64,000 nucleotides of DNA from Mnemiopsis leidyi (lineage: Eukaryota > Ctenophora > Tentaculata > Lobata > Bolinopsidae). The stretch is from assembly GCA_000226015.1 (NCBI GenBank), contig JH153296.1:78236-142235 (forward strand), written 5' to 3'. Shown in pieces: positions 12,701 to 24,900 of the stretch (position 1 is the stretch's first letter; each line of letters opens with the position of its first letter). The notes beneath the pieces are model-generated. The model made no database searches, was not told where the DNA came from, and worked only from the letters and a program-made list of their open reading frames with translations. The translations under genes were made by a program, and so were the position numbers.

Positions 12701-15700
12701 ACGATGATAGCGGCATTGGGAGGGGGAAAGTTTTATATTGACCTGAAAATCAGAAGTTTAAGACGCGGCAATCCAAACGAAAGTAGCGTGAACCTAGAAA
12801 TCAAACTCTGACTAGCGATCTGTTAATTTTGAATCTGTATAGACGCGTCTGAGTACAAATTAGGAATCATCAGTTGGCAGATCATTGAGCGGAGATGCGT
12901 GCTCTCAAGTCGCCAGAACAGCGCTACCCCGCCACTCCAGTAGGTACTAATAGTAATGGTGTTAATAGCAGTCGGCTTGAAAACAACCCGCTACAGTAGC
13001 AACTTTACAACTGAGCAAGAGAGGAGAGAGATAGATACAGGGGGATATTTAGTAGCGAATGATCGAGCTCGAGCGGTGTTGATTTGAAACTGGCGTGCTG
13101 TGTTGATGTGTGTCGTAGTGAGAGGAGACTGACATGGACGTGTGTGAGAGAGAGACGCGACCTGAACCTGCACCAACTTGACAGCTCTACAACTCAAACC
13201 TCGACTTACTAGCACGAGACAACCGGAATCTGCTGGGATTGTGCACCTCCTCCACACTTTGAGGGTTTTTTGAGTTGGCTATTGTTCTGAGAGCGGCGGT
13301 TATTTGAGTGGGGTGTCTGTGGAGAGACGAGAAATTTGAAGGATGAGGTTTTTTGGGCGGTTCCTCAGACTCCCAACGGGATTCGATGAATGATCGATGC
13401 GGTGATTTGATACATGTTTGTACAGTGCTGGAGTGGTGGAGGTGGAAAAGTTGCTGCGGGCAGGATCTGTAGTTTGATGGCTAGATCTTGTAAAGGAGCT
13501 ATAAAGTGATAATTTAATCGCTGGACGCCAAGGCCGAAAAGTATGGGTTTTATTCGGATGACAACATCAAAACCGTCTTGACCGTCATTTTAGACCATAT
13601 ATTTTTGAGAAGTAGACACAAATTAAATTTCACGGAATCGCTACAAGCGCACTAAAAAGAAAATCGAATCACTTCAAAAAAGACTAACTCGGTGTTTGAG
13701 CTCCACGCGGAGGAACTAAAAACATGTGTGACTAGATTCTTCTGGCAACTTTTCAACGGCAACCGCGTGGATATCCAGAATGAGTAAGTGAGCAGTATAG
13801 TAAGTACTGTCAGTACTCAGTACTTTAACTTACTGTGCTACAGTCTGGTACGCCAAACTTACTAAGTTCCCTTTGTCACCTACAGTATACCGATAAAAGA
13901 TGCAGCTCGTTCAGCTGATTACAGACTGCACACCACATGAATCGCCGAATCAAGCTGGGTCGTATAACGAGGGTGCTCAATTATCTCAACATCCATTTTC
14001 TCGCAGACAGCCAAATGAAATACAACACTATTGAAAACGGCAGCTCAACAATCAACAACTCCCCAAAATTGGATCCTAATTTAGCCGAGAGTCAGTGCTT
14101 TAGATGATGATGGACCTAATCAATCACACTCCGAAGAGGTGAACTGTAAAATCTGCATGTCTACCTAACGTAAACCACATGGAATACTGGCGTGGTGCTC
14201 ATCTACTACCCTCCTTGGCTTGCAGCGCTCATCATCGTACCCCCCCCCCCCCTCTAACGGGTTACGGGGCTCGCTTCAAGTTCAACTCAGGGACCTTCTA
14301 CTGAGCCGATAACTGCTATTCAATAATTAGACGGCTGTTCTATACACAAAACAAGCTTGTTATCACCCCATTAACGGTTATCACAGAGCTAATTAAAGAG
14401 CATGATTGAAATCGAAAATCCGGACAATTAGGGTAAAATCCAATCAATTTGGGGAATCATAACCCGATTCCGTACGTCTAACGGTCGGCAACTCCGCCAC
14501 AAAATTGCCCGCCAAAGTATGAAATGAGGAGAGAGTTGATTAGGAGGGAGCTAGGTTGGGGTGCATGGAGGGATGTAGTGCAGCCCACATCTGTTGTACA
14601 GTCCCAGTGTAATGAGTGCAGGGCAGGTCACGTGACTCCTCCCTCAGGGGTGCATTTAAGTACCGTCACTACCGGCCTGTTCAGGAGAGTGTGCGCGTTT
14701 TGGACTTGGAGAGAAAATCTGCCGTTTTAATGGACTGAGGGGAGTTAAGTGAAGGCAGTGCTGAGCTAATAGTCGGACAAGGAGGGGGGCAAATAGGACA
14801 AGCAAGGGTATTTAGAGTTATTAATTGGAACAAGCCCCAAGGTGGACTGAGGGGAAAATGCCTCATCTCTGAGATGGGTCCTTTATGCTTTAGATCAGCA
14901 TTCCATGAATAATCAGCGCTGGAAAAGATCCCTCTCATCCGTGTGGGACTAATAACAGTTTTAATTGGCTGTTTTCATCTGAATTATTAATGAGGTGATT
15001 TGTTATGCTGATGAGATAGACCGCTGGGCACGCTTTTCAGGTCCCCAAAAACAATGGTCTCGAATTATCGTTGATCAGTGTTTCCAACCGCAGCCAGACG
15101 GGACGGAAGGACGTAGAAAGGGAATTAGGGGGAGGAGGGGAATATGTAACTAGGGAAACGAAACAATGGGACAGGGTATAGTAGTCTAGATGTTCAGGGG
15201 GAAGAGGACCGTTCTCTTGATTGTAGAAAAGTTGTGGTATTTCAATTTTAAATTATACAGCGCATTGAATTCTTGCTCGTTCAGGAGACAAGGCCAAAGA
15301 TGGGACAACAATCGGTGGTTTGTTAAGCAATTAAGTTATTAGTATTACTAATAACCGTTAACCAATAAAACAAAAATACTTTGTTGATGAAACCGCCAGC
15401 AGGACAAGTCTAATCTCCAAGACAAAGAACAGTGAGCTTACAGTATTACAGTATAACAGTCGACAGGACGACAGGTCTGCCACGAGAGGCACTGCAGAGT
15501 TCCTATATTCTCATGTACCTTTAGCTCGAAGTGCGCCACAGGGATTCTTATCTGTAATCTGTGCAGTTAAACAGTCAAACTTTAGTTACGTCACTGTACC
15601 GGGCAAAACAGAAAGTGAAACTAAGTAACGAGAAAGTGCAACAGACTTCAACAAGTCGTGCAGCACATCACTCGAATAATTGACACTTGAAGTTTACTTT

Positions 15701-18700
15701 GAGATGAAATCGGTAATGAAGAGACCAATATTGCGGCGTGTGGCGGTTTGAACATTGAATCTCCCGGAGCTGTGGCGGTTTAGGTTCCTTTCTGACCCGT
15801 TGGCCGAAAAGACAACAGAAAGTTTTGTGGTAGTGGCAGTTGCATTACTACAATTACTACAACTACAAGCGCTAAGAATTCCCAATATCATTATTATTTC
15901 TAAAACTTCAAAGGAACCTACAACTTTAAGTTTACAGTCGGGACAATAGCTCAAGTTGGAAAATAAATCTTTAATAAGTTACGGTATATAATAATGTGTA
16001 GGCTGACGATGTCACATTAAATTGAATTCGTTTAATTCTGTAAGCGATAAATAAAACCTTAACAACAACAATGGTACGACAGAAATAGAAATGGGAGCAA
16101 GTTCACACAAGTCAGAGTGAAATAGCCCCTTATCTTTTTCCCATACTGACAGCGCGAGAAGTGTTTAGAAAATATAGAAATAGATGTCCACTGTATTGTT
16201 TACACGCGGCTAAAGAGAGATAAGGAGTTTATCTTAGAAACGCGTGAGAAAATCAAACAATGGCACAAGTTATTAGCGGGGGAGAGAATGAGATTAAATT
16301 ATTACATTTACATCAGACAGGGATTTGAAATTATCAAAGTTATCAAAGACCAATCATTCGCACCACTGACCTCATCGCCATTGGCGCCAATTGCACCAAT
16401 AGCCCCCCTCACCAAACTGTATGACCTTTTTACCGAAATTTACAAAAACAAAGTATACCAACACTCTTTTCAAATCACACCTTTACATTGCCCTAATCAA
16501 AACTAGATCGGACGAGAAACTAAAGGACGTAAGAATAATATAGTCAGGTAAAATCTGTTTTTAGACGTATCTTGTCTGACCAAGATATAATCGGCCAAGG
16601 ATTTAAACACCGGGACACCTGTTTCAACTAGCAAGCTCTCTCTGGAGTTCAGACGCGACTAACGTCTAGCGATTGACATGGAGCCGACTTTAAACAAGGT
16701 GACACTGTAAACCCCGCGACACAAGAAAAGCAATTTGTCAGACACCCCGGCAAGTACAAACTCTCGGTCAACAGACCCCCTCCAGAGCTGCTCATTCCGT
16801 CATGATAGAGCCGACCAATGGGGAGGCGGTAAAATGCAGAGCGAGCCAATGGGAGGAAAGAACAGAGGTCATGTGACCTGTTAAAATCTGATGAGATAAT
16901 CAGATAACAGATGAGGGGAGATGTTAAAAGTTCTGTTGAAAGTTATCACTTAGAACTGCCTAACTGAGAAAGTGAGTGAGCCGAGGAGGCCCTGTAACCG
17001 TGAGAATCACAACGCAAAAACAGCCGCTCAAGTAGCGTGATAGAGCGACCAATCAACAAGCTGGCATCCTCCAACCGTCCAATGGGAAAGCTTTGTAGGA
17101 TCAGGTGGCAGTGACTCAGGGCTGTTGATGGCATGCCAAGTACTGATAAAAGAGTGTTTTATCAGTTGACAATGCAGCATACTGAAGATATATGCTTACT
17201 GGTAAAACTCAGTCGTGTAAGTGTAACAAATAGAGTATAGCGCTTGTTGGCGTGCAAGATATTCTCGTCAAGAAAGACAAACAAGCAGGACAAACAGACT
17301 ATCTCACGCCCCCTAACGGACTTCTCGTCAAAGAGAAATCACCTCCAGTACTGAGCATGATTTTACCAGCGATACTACCCTTCACTCCTTGTTTGATGAC
17401 AGTTTCTGGGGTAAAGGCCAAATATAGCGGAGCTGCAGACGTTTCCAGACATTACTTCGCGAAGTTTGGCCACTAAGAGTGTTTCCTTTCTCCGACCGAT
17501 TTGTCTTTTTAACAGGGTGGATTTGGGGAAACCTTGCACGTCTTTAGTAAACGTGGGCCCTACCAAATATGGCAGTGTGATAATACAAACCGTAAGAGTG
17601 AAACACAGATTAAGATTCAAGTTTGAGTTTTAAGACAGGTCGGCAGTACATCGTCATTCATTCTTATCTTTGTAGTCATATCAGCTGTCTGCTCCTATAG
17701 ACTTAAATTGATACAGTAAACACATAAAACTTCGTACGGCTACCTAAATGCTACAAGCAAACTCACAGAAATTTGGAGTTCGAGTTAAATGTGAACAGTC
17801 GCAGCTCCTCTTATTCGCTAAAAGATGCTTGTTTCAAAAAGATCCGGGCGCTTGGATCGATTATGCCTAACTGAAGGAAAGCCATTAACAGCATGGTAAA
17901 AGAGTCCCCAGGGCGATTGGTGAGGACAAAGCTGTCACTTAACCGTTATCCCATTAAAGGGAGCCGTGTCGATATGTTGGAGATTGCTTTCTCTTCATCC
18001 AATCAAAAACCAGAGACGTAAATAACTGTATTTGCAATGTGCAGGTTTTTTGACGACGCGATTGTCATTGGTTGACGGAAGACACGTGATACATAAGATG
18101 AGCTGCCAGGTATAGTGATGGGTTGCCAGGTAACATTTCAGGAGGGGATCAGGATATAAATCTCCACCTAAATGTCTCCCCTCTCAAGGTGTCAGGGAGT
18201 GTGACCGTGCCAAAACACCAAGGACCTAGGTGCACTTATTTGTGAGACAAGGTGGTCTCAACCGGGCGGTGGCTCAAGCTATCACTCTGAATTCTATTAC
18301 ATTTACACACTCATCATGGCCCAGCAATCGGCTATCAAACATCTAACTGCATGGCCCAGCAATCGCGGCTATCACATATCTTACCATGGCCCAGCCATCG
18401 GCTATCACACATATCATCGCACCCGGCCACTAAAGGTGCCGCAGTTAAGATTAGGCCAGATATCCCAGGCAATTTCCAGTGAAACGAGACAACGAAACCT
18501 TGAAAATGTCGAAACTGTCTGCACGGGAGGTAAACTTCCCTATTTTCTATCATAGCAGGTTCTAGTAGATAAAGTTTAGCTTTTGAAATGTAAGAGTTTA
18601 ACCAATGACGTAAATATATTTTGAATTTCAGGTGAGTTCAGAAGAGGGCTGTGATAAATCTGAGAGTTATGAATGTTCACCAGGTAATTTTTCTATAACA

Positions 18701-18997
18701 ATATTTGTAGTTGTTTTAGAGCTATACAAGGAAAAATGAAAACAACTTTATTTGAGAAACTTGAAGTCAAAGTCAGAGATAATAATTTCAACTTGACGAG
18801 TAACGATCAAAACAACGGTGGTAAAGGATATAAGTCTTAAATCAAAAAGCCTAGGACGAATATAACTGTACGAAAGTTCATAAAAATCGATAACGACCAG
18901 CGTCAAAATTAAACATCATAACGACGAAATAGTGAGTGTTCACACAATAGTAATACGGATAACATTGAAATAAATCTCCTGGTGACAAACCGAGTAA
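9736..18997. other. Gene-free stretch between the Hes upstream region and IDH
   Basis: No gene can be supported on either strand. It holds scattered GA-rich tracts (11940-11980, 13140-13160), a poly-C run near 14238-14254, CAG repeats at 11295-11310, CACGTG at 11615, 14629 and 18083, and the 35-bp tandem repeat at 18316-18420. Distal Hes regulatory DNA is a reasonable guess. Confidence 0.4.
18316..18420. repeat. 35-bp tandem repeat, three copies
   Basis: Three 35-bp units, each beginning atggcccagc and containing ggctatca. The block is open in one frame, but the period is not a multiple of three, so it is unlikely to be protein-coding. Confidence 0.75.
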
Positions 18998-21900
18998 TCA
19001 GTTAACCAAGTTCGCCTCCTTGAGTGCAGATTTGAGATTATCAGCGACTTTCTCCAAAAACTCGAAGGTATTCAGATAGTCAGATCGGGTGATGCTGCAA
19101 TAGATATCATGTTTAAAATAATCGTAATCAGCTTCTATTGTTATTTGACTCGTGACAACAGAGTCTTTATACGGCTTAATAAATGTTAACTTGCTTTAGG
19201 GTCTCACTTTCCTTGAAAATGAAGTTACAGCCTCATCGGGTACAGCACTTTAAAACACTTAGAGTACTTGATGACTGTAACTGTAAATTATATCAAACTT
19301 TAACAACGACGGCAGTAATTTCAGTTACTCACTTGGAAAGCCCCTTCATACAGATGGCCAGGTCTTTGGTCATGTGACCACCCTCTATAGTCTCGACACA
19401 AACTCGTTCGAGTGTCTCCGCGAACGTTACTAGATCTTTGTTATCTGCAATGAAGAATATCACTTCTAGTTTTTACCGTAAAAGTAAACAGGGTTTTTAA
19501 GAGATACGGGTCTACACGAAAAAACCCACAAGAGGATAAAATCAAAAGGAAAAGCTAAATAGGATAAATAAAACCTGAAGGAAATCGTGACAGAATCCAT
19601 TTTATCAACTTTGATTTTCAAGACTTTAAGGACATGTTTAGATTTGGGAAATTTTAAGTGAATCTAGTGTCTCATCAATAAGAGAGGTAATTGGTAATGT
19701 GGTATTGTTACTGACCGTCAAGCTTTCCACGGTGCAATAGTCCTCTTGTCCAGGCGAATATGGACGCTGAAAATATAGCATTAGAACTATTTTCACTCAA
19801 CATATATGTTGAATAATAAATGGATCTTATACTATGACATTAATGAAAACAAATTTCTTTTAAAGCGCTCAATTCAAAATACTGCAGAAAGATCTTTTTC
19901 ACTCCTCAGACAATGGTTAATCCTAAAGTCCTATCGAACACAACGCAAGTTCAACAGTGTTTTTGTTATTCTCTTCTTGACTCGAGTGGAAGACAGAGGA
20001 TTTAACAGAATTATTCGATTTCAAACACAACGCAAGATACAGACCGGACCCACTTTAAATTAGTCTATCTGAAGATTCTAGAACCTACCAACGGAATTAG
20101 TAGATGTCTCCTTGCCCTGCTGGTGGAACCGGTAATGTCTGGTGACCGTCCCGTGTGCAGCTTCAGCCTCGATCGTCTTGCCGTCCGGGCAGACCAGTAC
20201 ACTCGTCATCATACCGAGAGATCCGAAACCCTGAGTAGATTTTACAGATTGTCTTACATTAGTACCATAATATCATCATATCTGGTAACTTAAGTGTGCT
20301 CAATCAAGTTCAGGAGCAATAGGTTTATGTTAAGAAGTTCTAGTTCTACGTTTATTACAATTGGTATCAATATTGATCGCATTTCAACCCTGAACAATAT
20401 AAAAGTATAGAGCTACCTGAGCCACAGAGTCACTTTGAACATCCCCGTCATAATTCTTGCAGGCCCATACGTATCCCCCCTCAGTCTTTAGAGCGAAAGC
20501 GACCATGTCGTCGATCAGTCTATGTTCGTACCAGATCCCCTTAGCTTTAAACTGCTCAGCGTAATGCCTGCGTGGAGTTTGTTCTAGAGAAGTCCCAGAA
20601 ATCGAGTCTTGACAGCATATTAGATGAAGAGAAACTCTGGTTGCGATGTATATTTTAGTTGTACATGTAAAGAGATGATTCCTATTTGATGGAAAATTTA
20701 GGTAATAATATACGGTTCGAAAATTCAGATTATGTGAACATTTTCTTGACAGTCGATGATCTAGCATATTGCCTTTCATTGACAGACTAAACGATTGCTT
20801 CAAACATCCATCAACAATTTTAATTAGATCTTGACTTCCCACGAAAGTTTCAGGTTTCTCACAGACATTGATATTTGGTCGATGACAGCAAATTGGACCT
20901 AGGGGCTATAATCCTGATTTGGTAATTGGTAGCCATGGTAGTATTGGCGTCTATCATGATAAACTTTGATATTACTATTAGAAACTAGATAAATTTAAGA
21001 TCTTTCCGGTGCAATAAATGTCTTCCTCTTCTTCCATGCAACGACGAAACGAATAGTTGCAAGCGGCTTTCAGAAAGATGATTAAGTTAAGTTTCATGAA
21101 TAAACTAACTTTTCGTAGATCTCTTGGAAAACGTCTTTAAACTTTCCGTCGTATGCCTTCAAGATGGTATTCTTGGTACTGAGATAAAGAGGCCAGCCCT
21201 TATTGAGAGCGTATGTCATTGAGCTGTGAGCAAAGTCGGTGATCGACTTGGTTGTGTTGTACATCGCCATGGCAACGCCACCTTCCTCAGGGAAGTTGAA
21301 CACTTCGTGTACCTGAGATAAGTTGAGAGTAAAAAAGTTGAACAGTTGATCGTTAACCTAAAATAAGTTAGGCGTAAGAAAAGCTGATATTAAGGAAGGG
21401 CTGCCGGACAACTGCACCCAGTTACACAATATTTATGGCAGAGTACCATGACAGAATGACGAGCCAAACCCAATCATAAAATTTTGTTGATTAGAATAAG
21501 AAACGACAACTGCACCCAATCAATCTATTGATTAGAGAAGTTCCTAAAGGGAGAATGGTTTTAATCCTAACTATCAGTAACATTTCATTGGGAAATGTGA
21601 CAAAGAGTTTAAGGTAGAATATATCGATGTTCATTTTCATGGATAATAGTATTGATTGACCAAGTCATGCATTTCTCTAATCAACATTTCTTAACAGCTT
21701 ATATAAAATGTCAAAGCAAAATATTGTAAGTTGATAACCTACTGTCGCGGCCATCACGCGCTCTCAGTCTTACAAATTTCTGGCCTGGTCGAAGAAATTC
21801 TACTTCTACACCGAGACGCGCATCCCCCGTTATACTTATAGCAAAATAGAGAATAGAAAATAAAATTCTACCAGCAATTTGCTGTAGCCCCACTTTGCGG

Positions 21901-24900
21901 CCCACATCCTGGGCGGCATTAAAGCTGCCGCACCGCGTGGGGCTGCCGCTGCGCGGCAGCAGGCCTGACAACGTCAAGCAACGGATCGGGACGAAAATCT
22001 GTTTTGAACTATCCGAAATTTGCGGTTATCGAGATTTGCTACATTCGATTAGGATATTTATTAGTCCGCTCGTGCGGTAAACTGCAGAGCAATTATCTTA
22101 CCATTTGATTCGAAATCGGTTATATAGTACTACTCATATTAATACTTAACTTTAAGCACGTTGCTTTGGTGCAGTGTATTTCACTATTTCAGCGTAACAA
22201 ACCAAAAACCACCACAGCACGTCAATACCACGATGTTGTTTTACTCTTTGCGTTTACGAACAAAATAGGTCTTGATGTAGGTAATGGGTATAGTTGTCAT
22301 TAGTGCAGTTTTTAGTACAGTGCAAATTTGTGAAGCTCTCCATCCGGCAGTTATTACTTATTTCAACCGAGCTCTCTTATTTAGTTAGCTAGGTAACTGT
22401 TATATATAATGTCCTGACTAATGTTCAACATTCGAGGTTAGCTGCTTTTCGTTATCATGCTTGAATTAAAAAAAACGAGCTGCAGTTTCCAACTTTTTTT
22501 CTATTGAGATAATATTAATTCGTAGGTTCTTCCCCTAGGTTTTGAGCGATTATCATTACATTTATCATAACATAGCCTCATGTTATATACCATACTGTAG
22601 GGCTTTTATAAGACACACCTTAATCAAATTTATTCTAACTTTCATGTTACTGTTATGCATGCGTATAAGCGGAATGACTCTATTTTAATAATTGATTTTG
22701 TCATTTTGATTAAATTTAAAGTTTAATGTTTTATTTGTGCAGATGATTGCTGATTCCTTTGATAACAATTAGTAATATTTTTTTACTTGTTGATCTCACC
22801 AGAGCTTTGTACAGAATATATCATGGACTTGACGTTATCATTGCTCCTGATTTTACTATCTGTACAGCACAGTTTATCTTCAGCCACCGGTGAGATAAAC
22901 GTTATGTTAATAACGATCAAGTAAGAGAAAAAAGATTAAACTTTGAAGTATACATTAATAACAACTAAATAAATATGAATCATATTGAGTATTGACGCAG
23001 CAAAAATTGAAACTCGTTTTAACTTTAAGTGTGTCAAAAATGGTTAGCGGGTTAACTTTAAGATAATTCGATCGAAAAATATAATCTCAATAAGCTAATT
23101 CCACAGAGAGAAAGTTAGCGTTAAGTGATTTTGACGAGGTAAGATGGGATAAATCATTTAGAGGCTACACACAAAGTCTATCTTCCCGTATGAAACTTGA
23201 GGTTTCTTCTACTTTCTATCTTCGGATCATCTTTAGTGGAAACTACGACCTAGGATGCGGCATGACCTTCGCTTTGCTGGATAAAAAGCACGAGAAAATT
23301 TATTCTGTTGATTTACGATGTAACAACAAAAACCGATACAGATTTATTAGCTTGAACAAGAAGCACGATGGAAAATGGGGGAAGGAGCAAGAGCAGATAT
23401 GCCGGATTTAGAGAGAGAAAATGACTTCTACATAACAGTGACTGATTCTTATTACCATCTCACCATAAACAACATTGAAATAACACCTAAGGTTGTCTCA
23501 GACTTGTGGAGGCTCTCTACGTTCAAAGAAATCAGAATTTGGGTTTACGGAAATTGCCTTTCACTGGACAGAAACAGTAGCTATATGAGCAATGAAGGTT
23601 GGCGGTAATTATTTTATCGTCCACCGTGTTATCACCGAGGTGAAAACTGAAAACTCAATAGAATATTCAAGCATCGAGGAGTAAATTTTAAAACTAATTC
23701 CAAAGTCAGATCCAATTGAAAACTTCGAAATTCTTTCTGTTTTTTTATCACGATTCCAAATCTAAACCAGAAAGGGACAATTTGCGGAGACAAGTTTAGT
23801 GACAAATCAGCAGATGTTATTTGCCGAGAGTTAGGATTCAGGAAGGTAGAACACTGGACAGCGGAACCTCACTTTCAGGGACCTGAGAGTAACTACAGCA
23901 CAATTCTATCTGATGTTGTGTGTAATGGGGACAGCTCTGATTTCAGAGAATGTTCCTATAGCAATGAAACTTTGTCAAACTGCAGCGGAGGGCAGGCTGT
24001 ACATCTTTCTTGTACTTCGAATAACGGTATGAGAATTTCAAATGTATACGACGAATCGTTAAATGGGGTCGTTCACATATGACGTCAGCAAATTTTCAGT
24101 AATTTTTACCCCTCCCCCTCCCCCTCCGTCATCGTGACAAAACCTCCCTCTAAATGTCAGAGGTTAATTACCATAATGACATCATCACAGTCGAACCCCC
24201 CGCCCCCTACTTCATGTAAAAAAACTAATTTTTGAATTTATTTTACTAAGTCAGTATAAACATAGTATTTCATCGCATTTCTGAATCAGAACTTTTACTT
24301 GAATTTGAAAATTTAACTTCTGATTTCGTAAAATTCTGATAAAAATTGTCAAATGAAATCAAAAATTTTCGAAAAAATCCTATAAATCCTAAAAAATTTT
24401 TGATGACATCATCATTGGCCAAATCCCCCTCCCCCTCGTCATCAATTGTCATCATTTGGAAACCCCCTCCCCCTCCTTCCTTTAGGTGATGACGTCATAT
24501 GTGAACGACCCCAATTGATAATTGCATGCAGTTTCGGCCGCTTGCTGTCATTCCAAACTCTAACATGTTCTCTCGCAGATACGTGCAAGGTTATGGACAA
24601 CAACAACTTTCTAAAACTCGTATGTAGAGACTACAACGGAAAGCAGTACTTCAAATGCTTGAATTCCGATACATACTACAGCGTGGATGCAGCCCTTCCT
24701 GGCTGGAGCAAGTTCAGTAAGCTCTGTGAAAATGATCCCAAGTTCTATCAAGTGTGCGGGGCCGGGCACGATGAACAGTTTGGCGGAGGTCCCAACATCG
24801 ATGTACTTTGCAGTCAGTACATCTGCCAAGATGGAATAGGAGTGTACACCAGCGGTTACAAAGCTGAGATATCCTATTCTTGTGACGGAAAGCAGCAGTG

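Noticed and set aside
20384-20842. 152-codon minus-strand frame upstream of IDH exon 8
   Set aside because: Only 20567-20417 is coding; the N-terminal part is intron, as shown by the acceptor and by alignment to IDH.
24446-24578. Upstream part of the long open frame before the receptor's big exon
   Set aside because: It lies partly in the inverted-repeat element and before a good acceptor (24576-24578) that joins the SRCR exon in phase; not protein.
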